64,000 nt of DNA. Source: Poa pratensis (lineage: Eukaryota; Streptophyta; Magnoliopsida; Poales; Poaceae). Positions 14,264 to 25,008 of the stretch are shown here, in pieces; the first letter of the stretch is position 1; every line of letters starts with the position of its first letter. The notes under the pieces were generated by a model. The model saw only the letters and a program-made list of their open reading frames with translations, was not told the origin of the DNA and searched no databases. The stretch covers positions 18,187,166-18,251,165 of the forward strand of contig CAMZMU010000107.1 in NCBI GenBank assembly GCA_947311845.1, in the 5' to 3' direction. Made by a program: the position numbers and the translations under genes.

Positions 14264-14567
14264 GGATTTTTTTTTGCGAAACACAGTACAATGCAGACGC
14301 TCACATACACGTGCACACACTCACCCCTATGAACGCACACACTCACACCCTACACCTATGAGCACATCCGAAAGATTAAGCCGGCGGTCGGGTCTTGAGA
14401 TTAATGAAGTCACCACAGGCACCTCGCTGTCTACGGAAATGTCGCCTCCCACTGAAGAATATTTCACGTAAATGAGAAACACCAATGTCAAATCTGGGAT
14501 TTGAACTCTGGTGGGCTGGGGGTACAACCACCCTCCTAATTAACCATCCTACCACAGGCAGGTTCTC
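14264..14567 (-). mobile_element. SINE copy 3, near complete
   Basis: It carries the full set of SINE landmarks: on the minus strand an A-box-like head, then the B-box-like gagttcaaatccc, gggaggcgac, and the ctgtgtttcgcaaaaaaaaa tail. A 7-bp accgcac occurs at both borders (14257-14263, 14568-14574), a possible short target duplication. A small insertion (taatt) interrupts the head. Confidence 0.8.
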
Positions 14568-15402
14568 ACCGCACAAATGATTTGGACAAACCTAGATAAC
14601 ATGTCCGCCTCCGGGATCAAGATGTAGAGTATGTTCTGAACTTTCTCGAGATGCATCGACAAATTCGAGATCAAAAAGCGACGTGCAACTACTCAATAAT
14701 CTTGTGAAGCATATGTGGATCCACACTCGAAATCATTAAATATCATGTTTGAATTATGCACTATGAATAATTTGAACTATGCACTTTGAATAATTTAATG
14801 TTGCAATTTAATCTATTTATTTGTGACTCTGAATAATTTTAGATATGTATGATGATCTACATGCATGTTTTGCATGGATATAAGAATTGAAAGTGCATAA
14901 TATGATTGTACGAGGGGACATACAGAAAGTGGTCGTGTCCAGTCCATAGACGCATCAGGACCGTCAGGTGTCCCGTGGACATATAGGTAGTAAATTTGCT
15001 CAGTTTTTTTTTAGGTTAACAAATTTGCTCAGTTGAGTATGCAATTTATTTCGAAGCAGCTTAATGTCCGCTTGGCAAAGTTTAGAACGGAGACTAGATT
15101 GTGGGTAAGAACATGGTCATCCTATTTGCCGCCTTAAGCGGCATCGATTCCTCTCGCCGCCTGAAGCAGCCACTTACCGGGTTTGGTCCATTTTATTTCG
15201 TTGTAGAAGTCATTGCATCGCTACTTCTGCACGTTACGTGCGGTTTCTTTAGGCTTCGCTTTCTGTCGGTTTTCTTTTCTATTATTTTCATTTTTTTTTC
15301 ATTTTTTTATGTTTTCACCTTTTTTTGTTATTCCTTTTGTTTTTTGTTTCATTCTTTCTTACTTTATAGTTTTTCTTCTTTCCTTTTATTTTGATGTATA
15401 TT

Positions 15403-15443
<41 letters not shown>

Positions 15444-16250
15444 TTATTTTATGTTTCGTTCCTTTTTCTTACATTTCATTTTATTTTCATTCTTATGTTT
15501 TTGTTTTGTTCACACACCTTTAAATAGTATTAAAAGGGTTTGCAAAGTTTATGGATTTTAAAAGTAGGATCGAGGATTTAAAAATATTCACGGCGTTCAA
15601 AAATTGTTCACGGGTTCGAAAAATATTGTTCATTGATTAAAAAGTGTTTCTTTTATATTCTAAAACGTTTATGTAGTTTGAAAAAAAATGCTCACAGCCT
15701 ATAAACAAATGTTCATGTGGTTCAAAATATTTTTAGGGAATTAAATATGTTCATGATTTCCAAAAGAAGGTTCTTGGATTCAAAAAAATGTCAGCAAGGT
15801 TTAAAAATTATTCCGATGCTTCAAAAAATTACTTTTATGGGTTCAAAAATTGTTCATAGATTACAAAATGTTTCATTCATATTTTATTAATTGTTCATGT
15901 ACTTTGAAAAATGTTCACGACATATAAACAAATAATCATGAGGTTCAAAAAACTGTTCATTGGTTAAAAATATACTTAACGGGATTAAAAATGTTCATGA
16001 ATTTCAAAAGAAGGTTCATGTATTTAAATAGTGTTAACGAATAATCATGAGGTTTAAATATGTTTATTTATTCACATTTTTTTACTGGTTAAAAAATATG
16101 CTTGGTAGCAAAATGCTCATTTTATGTTAAAAAAATAGTAGTAATATTGATAAAAAAAGTAAAAGATAAAGATAAATAAAGCTAAGAACAAGAAAAGAAG
16201 AAAGAAAAAAAAACACGTAATAGAAAACCAGCAAAAAGAGAACTTGCATG
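14568..16250. other. AT-rich region with long poly-C tract
   Basis: A T-rich stretch at 15240-15400 leads into 38 consecutive C residues (15404-15441). From about 15540 to 16090 a short, degenerate motif of the form gttcatggntttcaaaaa recurs many times, a pattern common in Triticeae CACTA interiors. No gene. Confidence 0.5.
15404..15441. repeat. Homopolymer of 38 C
   Basis: This is the longest single-base run in the window, within an otherwise T-rich segment. Exact length is prone to sequencing error. Confidence 0.85.
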
Positions 16251-16536
16251 TGGCAAGATGGTTAGGAGGGTGGTTGTTCCTCCAGCCCACTGGAGTTCAA
16301 ACCCCAGGTTTGACATTGGTGTTTCTCATTTAGGCGGAATATTTTTCAGTGGGAGGCAACGTTCTCGTCGACAGCGAGTCGCCTGTGGTGACTTCGTCAA
16401 TCTCAAGACTCGACCCGCCGGCTCATTCTATTGGAGGTGCTCATAGGGATAGGGTGTGCGTACATGCGTTCATAGGGGGTGAGTGTATGCATGTTTATGT
16501 GAATGTCTGGCGTTTGTACTGTGTTTCGCAAAAAAA
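16251..16536 (+). mobile_element. SINE copy 4
   Basis: Plus-strand copy that starts tggcaagatggttaggaggg (A-box-like), with gagttcaaacccc as B box, and ends ctgtgtttcgcaaaaaaaa, followed by an A-rich stretch. It lies just upstream of a Helitron. Target duplications were not resolved. Confidence 0.8.
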
Positions 16537-17079
16537 ACAGGAAAAAAAAAAAGGAGCATCTGGCCGATTCGAACGTCCCACGAAACAAGGCGTTTCATAC
16601 GATCAGCAACGGTAGTTGGGGAGAATAAACGGAAAGGGGTGCGCGGTGACGCGCTGTTTCGCGGTGAATAGGACCACCTGTCACGCGGCGCTGACTGTTT
16701 TTTTCCCCTCACTCACAATACTGTAGCTTTATCATTTCCAGCCCACTCAGTCCCAGGTAGCCCAAGAAGCTCAAATCCATCCTACTATATATGAAAGTAG
16801 GAAGGATTCACCCCCAATCTGCTATCCACGTCGCTCTTTTTTTCCTCACCGTCCGATACACGCCACGGACGGTCCAGATCGTCCCAAACCACCACGCGAC
16901 ACTGTAGCTTACTGTAGCTCGGGACTTTCTACCAATCACAGGCCACACACGAATTTTGGCGCAACCAAATTCGCCAGAAACAAATTCGCAAAGCCAAAAA
17001 TTACCCAGGCATCCAAATTTTAACACTACGTTGGACCTATTTCCAATTTGACAAAAAACGACGGACTTTTCTGCAAAAA

Positions 17080-17540
17080 CGTCAGCAAAATCCCCCCCCC
17101 CTTTCTCTCTCGCGCGCGACGCGGAGGTCGCCGCCGCCGCCGACGCACGCCGCCGCCGCTACGCGCCTCCCCGCTCAGATCGACGGCCACAGAAACCTCC
17201 GCCGTCGCGTCCTCTCCCTCCTCGCCGAGTTTGGCGTGCCGGAACGTCGCGTGCGCGCCGGAATCTTCGCCGCCGTGCGCGCTGCCCGACGCCGCGTTCG
17301 CACGCCGCCGGCGACGCTCCGGCGACCCAGAAGCGGCGGCGCTGCCGCTTTCGGGCGCCCCGCATCCGCGCGCGTCCGACGCGCCCAGTCGCGCGTCCCA
17401 GCTCGCGCTGGTTCGCCGCCGGCGTGGTCGACGCCGCCGCGGCAGACTCCGGCCACTGTGACGTCACCGCGACGTCACCACGGGCCTGGGCTAGGGATAC
17501 GGGCTGCTTGCTGGGCTGGCCTGCAAAGCGCGGCCCTCTC
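17080..17540. other. GC-rich block inside Helitron 2
   Basis: It is dominated by gccgccgcc and cgcgcg motifs, with open frames on both strands that are probably a by-product of base composition. It is very different from the AT-rich DNA on each side and may be a captured first exon or CpG-rich promoter. No protein family was recognised. Confidence 0.45.
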
Positions 17541-17639
17541 TATTTTTTTTTTGTTCTTTCTGTTTTCTTTTTCTATTTTCCAAAACTTTTGTAACTTTTC
17601 AAATACAGCTTCAAATCAATTCAAACCATTAATTTACTA

Positions 17640-18130
17640 ACTACAATAATGCAAATCATACATACAAAATCAAAATCTACATTTCAAATACTTTGGGACC
17701 TTCCCAAAATTATTTCGAATCGTAAAAAAATTCAAATAATACATAAGGGCTCATTAATAGATTTCAAAAAATCACAAAAAATAACAACTTTTAATTTACT
17801 GACTACAATAATGCAAATCATACATACAAAATGCACACAAAAAAACCCAAATAATTTTTTTGTAAGTTTGAAAATAGAATTCAATAATTCACAGAATTAA
17901 AATCTTCAATTTTATGAATTACAGCAATGCAAATCATATATAAAAAATGCACAAAAAATGTATTTCCCCAAAAAAAATCATTCCCTCCAAAATATTCAAT
18001 TTCTTTCTAAGTTCCAACATAGATTTCAAAAATTCACAAGAATTAAAAACTTTTAATTTATTAATTACAATAATGCAAACACACACATACAAAATGCACA
18101 AAAAAAACCCCGAATAATTCTTCCTCCCCG
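17640..18130. repeat. Degenerate tandem repeat, unit about 115-165 bp
   Basis: The phrase aatgcaaatcatacatacaaaatgcac recurs at about 17648, 17810, 17926 and 18073 with drift, linked by acaaaaaatcccc-like and tttaatttactgactac-like segments. Individual motifs are quoted in shortened form. The array belongs to the Helitron interior. Confidence 0.6.
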
Positions 18131-19090
18131 AAAAAATATTCGCAATTTTCAATTAGTTTCAACATAGATTCCAAACAAAATTCGTTGGATTTTTTAACAA
18201 CAGGTATTCCCCCCCCCCCCCCCCAATAAAATCTTACACATTTTCTATAAGTTCAAAATAATTTTCACACAGGATTTATTACGAATTTTTGCAACAAGTA
18301 TTTTTTTTCCCAACAAATATTCGACAACACAAAAAATATTATTTCCCCAAGAATATTCCACAATACCCACAAAAGTTTCGAATTTCACAAAAGTTTCGAA
18401 AATATTTCATACATTTTTTCCTATTTATCCTTTTGAAAGAAAGGTTCTGATGCGTTCGTTCGATTCAAATTACATACACATATACATGGTATATCAAAAC
18501 CAATGCAGCGGGCATGACGTGCCACAAATTTCAAATTTGAGAAAATTTCCAAGCTTTGCACACAAAAGTTGCACCAAAACCAATGCACACAAAAAATTGC
18601 TGATTATTTACGGCATATGATCAAATTTGAAATGTAGATACTTCAAACGTTTAAATGTCTTCCAGATCTGACCCTTTTACAGATGTAAGAAGAAATCGAA
18701 TCTAAAAAACTTCCCAATTTGAAATTTTTTTGAAACCTAAACAATTTTTTACCCGCAAGCTTTCTTTGCATTTCAATAAATTTCAATTCTACACAATTTT
18801 AAAACGTGGACACTTTCCAAATTTGAATTCGACCACAATAACGCAGCATACAAATCTGAATATTTCAAAATTTTAAATGCCTTCCAAACCTAACCATTTT
18901 ACAAACGTGAAAAAATCCAAATCTAAACAACTTTTCAATTTAAATAATTTCCGAAATCTAAACAATTCTCAAACGGAAGCTCTCTATGCATTCCAATAAT
19001 TCTCAAATCTGTACAATTTTAAAATATCGACATTTCCAAATTTCAATTTTGCCACACAGGTGCGGCGTATCGCCGCGCCAATATCCCTAG

Positions 19091-19842
19091 TACTAATTTT
19101 CTATACTTTGCAGTCTTGCGTAGCCCACTTAGTAATGGATGGAGTTATTTCTCGGAAAGTCGTATCCCATATGGTGCAAATCTCGTTTTTAAATACTTTA
19201 TATATTCTAAACTACACAAAAATGACAACATCTTGTATATTTTAAATATTTGAAAGTGTGTACATTTATATCACATTTTTTTACATCTAAGGGTATAAAT
19301 TATTTCAAATCGACATTTTTCACGTTTGTGTGATACATTATTGACAACATGCCATATTTTGTAAAGACTTTTTTGAAACTTATAACTATACTTTGTTTTT
19401 AAAGATTGTCCAGAGAGTTATGGTTAGCAATCGAAAAGTCTCTTTGGAGCACGGGCTACATGGAGCCTCTCTTTTGAATTTTTTGGAAAATTTTGAACTT
19501 TTAAAAAATCCTAAGTGTTGACAATGATGTACTCTACGGGTCCTACAAAAGTCCAACATGAAATAGTTTGTATTCCAGCCTACACAGAAATAAAAATGCT
19601 AAAAAATCTAAAGTTTTCGAAATTTGCACTGTTCACTACTTTAGATTTAGAAATTTATAATTTTTACACATTCTGGAATACAAAATATTCTGCATTGAAT
19701 TTTTGCGCACTAGTAGCGGCATCATTATCTACCTGTAGCATTTTTCTTTACTTTTTTTTCAACTAACGTTTCAAATTTTTCGAAAAATGGAACTTCACGG
19801 AACCCATCCTCCAAAAGAACGGTGCAATTCCATACAAAGAAC
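19091..19842. other. Intergenic, AT-rich
   Basis: No gene seen. The text (ttcgaaatttgcactg, atgtactctacgggtcc) resembles eroded CACTA or MITE interior, but no ends were found. Confidence 0.4.
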
Positions 19843-19994
19843 TACCCCCTCCGTTCCAAATTATAAATTGTTTTAGGTATTTTAATATGAACTACATCCA
19901 GGCTGAAGTTAGTGAATCTACACACTAAAACAAGTATAGATACATCCAAATAAGAAAAAGCTAAACCATATTATATTTCGGAACGGAGGTAGTA
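19843..19994. mobile_element. Stowaway MITE
   Basis: The left end is TA-ccccctccgttcc and the right end is ggaacggaggtag-TA, inverse copies, with the TA target duplication. 152 bp, no coding capacity. Confidence 0.85.
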
Positions 19995-20200
19995 TTTCTC
20001 AATCGTCTGGATTAAGATCCTGACCTCAGCATCTGCGCCTAGACATAACAAATTGGCGAGAAGATTGGGTCATGGTCCTTTTGTACGTACATGTCTTTCT
20101 GAATTTGGACATCTGGACATCAAATTTACGGATTGTTCTGAGACGAGTCAGCGAGTAAGGTGCACCGCCAAGAAAAAAAAGGGTCCGCTAGTAAGGTTTA

Positions 20201-20738
20201 GGGCCTCTTTGGATTGGAAGAATTTTGTAAATTTTTGGAGGATTCTGATCCATAGAAATTTTTCCCGTGGAAGCTTTTAAGATCATAAGATTGAGGTCAC
20301 AAAAATCCTATGAATTTACTCCTATGCTCCCATTATTTAGGAATCTGAGCTCAAATCTCATTTTATTTTCCTTTGAAAGTCCAATGCACTTTACACTCTA
20401 TGGGCTTTTTGGGATCACAAAACACAGGAATTGGAAGAACTCGGAAATTTGACATGATTGCATGTCCAAAACAGAGGATTGCAAAACAAAGAAAAACTAC
20501 GGGAATAGACATTTAGATGGAACACATGAAAAGTGGCTCGATCCTACGTGAAAGAGTGTAGAAAGAGGTTACATTGAATGTTGAAATTATTATGCGATTG
20601 GGGTTTAGGAAGTGTAGGAAGCAATCCATACGGAAAAAATTTGTCATTCCTTTTGATCCAAAGAGCTTACACAGACAAGAATACTATGGATTGTAATACT
20701 TCAAAATTGCTATAAAAATCTTTTAATCCAAAGAGGCC
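20201..20738. mobile_element. Tourist-like MITE, larger relative of the 528-905 element
   Basis: Starts gggcctctttggatt and ends aatccaaagaggcc. The terminal inverted repeats share the gggcctcttt start of the element at 528. The target duplication is imperfect (TTA at left, TA at right), probably from loss of a base at the right end. Confidence 0.7.
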
Positions 20739-21493
20739 TACCTCTCTTAGTTTACTAAGATGTTACCCCCATTTCGGGAAAAAAATGAATATTCTTCTGA
20801 CTTTTCTCGCACTGAATATACTAGGATGGTAGTAGTTGAGATCGACCGTATAACATATGCAGGCTTCCTGATATTTGGCACTTTGGCAGCAACATCATTA
20901 TCCGAACCTGGGTGGTTTGAGATGAGAAACACTGGCGGTGCATGGTTTTGTAAATGATATTTGCATGTGCCGGGGATTGCTGTTCAGAAACAACCCCATC
21001 ATTACGCAATATACTTATGCAAATAATCGAACCAGTTCAACGCAACGATCCATTATTAAGCACTAGTAATCCGCACGTCTGTTGCAGAATCATGCAGGAA
21101 ACGGTTGCAAGACAGTGCAGAGAACCTGAAACAGCATCTTCCGAATCATGCAAAGGAGTTGACCAACACAACTGGCTCGTCCAGAATATGAGAGAGCACA
21201 ACATGGTGGTGGACTAATAATAAACCACCAGCGAGAAGCTAACACGAAAACGCACAAGAGAGAACATAATCAAGAAAAATACTAAATCAGATGAACTGGA
21301 AGCCATTCGGCGGCTTCTCTGTCTTCAGACCATAGTTTTTTTTTGTCTGGTAATAAGAGAGCAACAATCGAACTACATCTCAGCCTGAAGATACGTTTAA
21401 ACTTTCTATCTCCCGGCCGGCCTGACGGATCACCAAGCATGGTTGGAACAGTAGGAATGATGTGTTAACTCGTCTTGGTCAAGGAAACATGAG
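20739..21493. other. Region downstream of the PADRE gene
   Basis: The part next to 21494 is the likely 3' UTR and downstream flank of the minus-strand PADRE gene. No further gene was recognised. Confidence 0.4.
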
Positions 21494-23155
21494 TCATGCT
21501 ATCAGCTCATCCGGCAACGCCACGAACCTTGCTCGCTTCTGAAACATCAAAATGGGAATAAGATTAGACTTCAGGAAAGACGACGACTATGCCACAAATT
21601 TATCTACTGGTTCGACGAACACTTGGGTGTGCATAATCATGTATGAGCAAAAAGAATTGCAACTTAATGGATGAACACTTCGGTGTGGTATGAACAAAAA
21701 AAAATTACAACTTAATGGATGGCCAGTGGCCACACATTAGTCTATTCACAACTGGAAATCAAGAAAAGATAAAAGAAAACTTCATGGGCTTTAGGAACTT
21801 CGTCGCTAAAAAAATTGTCTGTCCCTAAATTCAACACCACAACACAGTTAAGATAATGGCAACATTATTTTTCTTCTTTGTCCCCATTGTACTAGTAACT
21901 CTATTTTTATTTAGAGAGGGCTGCTTACTTGTTAAGTGGCATTTGGGTGTGAAACAGTGAAAAGGGGAAACCACAGGAAAGTACTTGTGTGTAGGTTGTT
22001 CCCCGCAATGAGCGGAGGAGTTTTCCTAGAGTAGTGCTCCACTGAGACAGGCTACATGTTCTCTGCAAAGACAAGAGAACTCTTTCTTGCTGCTGTGCTC
22101 ATGACGCGGAATCTGACTTACTGCAATTTCGCTAACCTTGCTGGTGGGAGCTTTTGTACCAGGGTGAGCAATGCGCAAAACGATCTAATAAATCACTCAA
22201 GAATTATATACGAGCACTACACATTTCAAGCCAGGGACAATTTATAAAGTGAATAAGGTCTAGAAATTATTTTTAGTTGCATCTCCAGCCTCCAGCACTA
22301 CAGGCTAAATTAAGGGATTCTAGCAAGTAAAACTGTACTAGATAGATCTTGTTCAGAGCTGTGTCGCAAATAATAATTTCTCTTTGACGCAATGTGCGAG
22401 CGATGTATACAAGGGAACACGCAGTGATGGAATGCACGTGGAGAGTAATGGGCGTTAATCGAAGGTGCTGTTGTTGGTTACCTCCTCCTTGGTGCGGGGC
22501 AGCGAGGGCCACCGCTGCGGCATCTTCGCCGGCGGTTTGGCGAGCATGAACCCGGAGCCCCACTCGGGCGTGGCCGCGAACCGCGGGCTCCTTAGGATCC
22601 CGGGCGGCTGCGGCTGCCTCTCGGGCGTCACCTTGGCGCTGCCCAGCGCCGTGCAGAGGTCCATGATCTTGGCGGCGGCCTCGGCGGCGTCCCGGCTCTC
22701 GCCCATGAGCTTCTCGACCTGCGCCTTGGGGAGGCGCATCTTGAGCCGCACGGGGGTGCCGCCGCCGCCGGTGAGGGGGAGGTGGGCGCGGAGGCGGAGG
22801 CGGCGGCCTGGAAGGAGGAGAGGTCGGAGGTGGAGCGGCGGGCGAGCATGAGCGACTCGAGCCGCTCGCGCGCGCCGACGCGGAGGTTGCCGGACCAGGC
22901 GCGCCGCATGGGGCCGGTGGGGCGGCGCGGGAGCGCGACGAGGAAGTAGAGGCGGCCGCGGCGGAGCGGTGTGTCGTGCGCGAGGGGCCGGGCGCGCGCG
23001 CCCAGGAGCTTGACCTCCTCGGCCTCGAGGAGCTGGAAGCCCGGGTGGTCGCGGAGGACGTCGGCGGCGGCTGCCGGCGGCTTGACCCGGAAGGACGTGC
23101 CGTCCAGCTGCATCACCTTGGCGCCCTTCCGCTTCGCCCCAATGCTGTTCCCCAT
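21494..23155 (-). CDS. DUF4228/PADRE-domain protein, two exons, one-base frame break
   Basis: Plant-specific PADRE (DUF4228) protein; the family is often induced by pathogens and stress, with unknown biochemical role. Exon 1 is 23155-22482 and exon 2 21538-21494; the splice AAGGAGGAG|GTAACC ... TTTCAG|AAGCGAGCA is in phase 0 and gives a C-terminus FVALPDELIA. The N-terminus MGNSIGAKRKGAKVMQLDG, with Gly2, suggests N-myristoylation. Next comes VLRDHPGFQLLEAEEVKLLG, then the RLYFLVALP strand and the ARERLESLMLARRSTSDL region. The C-terminal part with KMRLPKAQVEKLMGESRD and AAAKIMDLC is in a different frame: the frame changes in a C run near 22768-22772, as if one base is missing. Either an assembly error or a real disruption. 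A cataaaatac TATA-like box lies about 135 bp upstream. Confidence 0.85.
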
Positions 23156-25008
23156 TGCTGGTTCTGTCCTCTCCTCGGTGGTGGTGGCGCGCGCGGCGTT
23201 GCTGCGCTTTGATCTTGGAGGAGGGGTGTCGTGTCGGGGGCCGAGGAGCGAAAGGTGGAGGGGTCAAAGGTGACGAGGGAGGAAGTATTTTATGGCGCTC
23301 AGCTCCGGGAGGGAGATGCCGACGAGACGACCGAGGTGGTGGTGTGCTCTTGTCTCTCTTGCGCCTCTCTTTTTTTTTGCTGCGCTTCTGGTTAGCACGC
23401 AGAGGATGACAGGAAGCTCCGTTTTATCACGGTCCACAATCATGGCAAAGAAGGAAATGCAGCTACTACCCAAAAGTAAAGAAGGAAGAGCGTGAGCATC
23501 GCATGTGAAAGCGCCGAGATGAACGGAATCTGTGCAGGGGAATATCAGGACTGTCTTCCATTGTGGTTACGATCGATCAGGGACAGATCTACGCGGGTTC
23601 TTTAGCTCTTTACTGTGAACTGTAAAGCGAGCGGCTAAGTGAGATTCAAGTCACCCAGCTTGCTTCTTTTCCATCATTCGCGTTAATGTGAACCATCAGC
23701 CACCCCCTCTGCTTCTAGAATTCTTCTCTAGTTGGTCGTTGCCTCGTTTGCTTGATTGTTTCCCTGGGAAGAAGCGACGTGTAGCTAGGTCAAACCGTAG
23801 ACATCTTGAAAACACGATAAGATTGTCAACTGAACCTGCCTTGGGGGCTGCATCTTCTTACCACTTCTAAAAGTCTCCTGTATCGGTGCAATCCTGCCGT
23901 GTGTACTAATTCCACTGTCAAATCGTTCCCCTCGTTTTGTCAGTTTCGAACCCGCCTACCACCTACTTTGTTGCGCTACTAACAATCCACTTCTCTTGGA
24001 GCCTCCGTGCGTACGGTGATCTGCCATTGTCGCTCCATTTCAAGGTGACAATGGCTTTGCCTGTTCTTTTCTCGCAATGTACATCTGGCGCCTTCGAAAA
24101 TACGAGATAATACCATGCCGTTTTGTTTCCCTTGGTTGTCTGGTATACTCTTCAGTTTTCTGTCACTGCCATGGCCATGCATGGTGCATCAGTCTTCACA
24201 AACTGACAGATCGGGGGATCATAGCTTTTGGACGCTTCTCGCCAGCAGCTTGTACCGTCACATTCGCTGAGTTTGTTCTGAAAGTGCGGCACTGTTTGAC
24301 CGATGCGAGTACATCGTTTCTTCCGAGAGATTGCACGGATCACGGCTACGGGCTCTGCGAACAGATGCTCTGAGCAGTCAAAAGTTGAGAAGCCAACACA
24401 CTATCGAGTCAAGGAGAATCAAATGTCAGACATATCACCGTCTGTCCAAGTCACGGCCTCACCGGCCATTCCTGAATGAGAAAGATCTCGGAATCAAAGA
24501 AAGTCACGGCTGCGGTGTGCCTTTTCAAACCAGAATCACCTTGTTGTTACCATGTTCAGATGAATATACTGGGGCTTCTAACCAATTTGGTTGCGACACA
24601 TGGTGATGTGAGATTATGGCGGCCCTGAGTGCCATCCAAATCTCTGATCTTTTGAGTCAAAAAAATCAGGATAATAGAAAAAAGGAATATGGTTAATGTC
24701 ACGCTGATAGTATCTTTGGAGCCGAGAAGTCGTAATCGATATTTCGATTGAGATTGTAATGATTTTGTAATGTGCGGTAAAAGGTTCAAGTGGAACTTCA
24801 CGCAGATGAGCAACAACACATATCAGATTCAGCAGCACCAACCCTTTTTATTGTAGCCATCAATGAACACATTTGAGGTTGTCTGAAACCTGATCACCAG
24901 CCCACTAATTTCACACTCAATAACAGACCAAGTTACAGTTTTTGTATGCATACGTACACGTCAAACACACACGCACACGTTCAAAATGGTATGCGATGGG
25001 CAAGGACA
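23156..25008. other. Intergenic between PADRE and PUB genes
   Basis: Positions 23156-23400 are the probable promoter and 5' UTR of the PADRE gene. The rest, up to the 3' end of the PUB gene, holds only short non-conserved frames. A likely PUB 3' UTR is at about 24600-25008. No repeats with clear ends. Confidence 0.45.

Larger units (their letters stand above)
16780..19090 (+). mobile_element. Non-autonomous Helitron 2
   Basis: The element begins TCCTACTATATATGAAAG and ends with a near-perfect hairpin, ggtgcggcg-tat-cgccgcgcc (19059-19079), followed seven bases later by CTAG (19087-19090). It is bordered by A at the left and T at the right, the expected AT insertion site. No RepHel frame is present, so it is non-autonomous. 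It carries a GC-rich block (17080-17540) resembling a captured 5' exon or UTR, then AT-rich degenerate tandem repeats. The terminal layout matches the Helitron at 27280-29491, including the 7-base hairpin-to-CTAG spacing. Confidence 0.78.

Noticed and set aside
17048..17640. Arg-rich frames on both strands in the GC-rich block
   Set aside because: Composition-driven frames within Helitron 2; no family recognised.
21291..21345. Short frame MNWKPFGGFSVFRP on the plus strand, or a matching minus-strand exon
   Set aside because: It has no splice support and no family match; the PADRE gene already ends at 21494.
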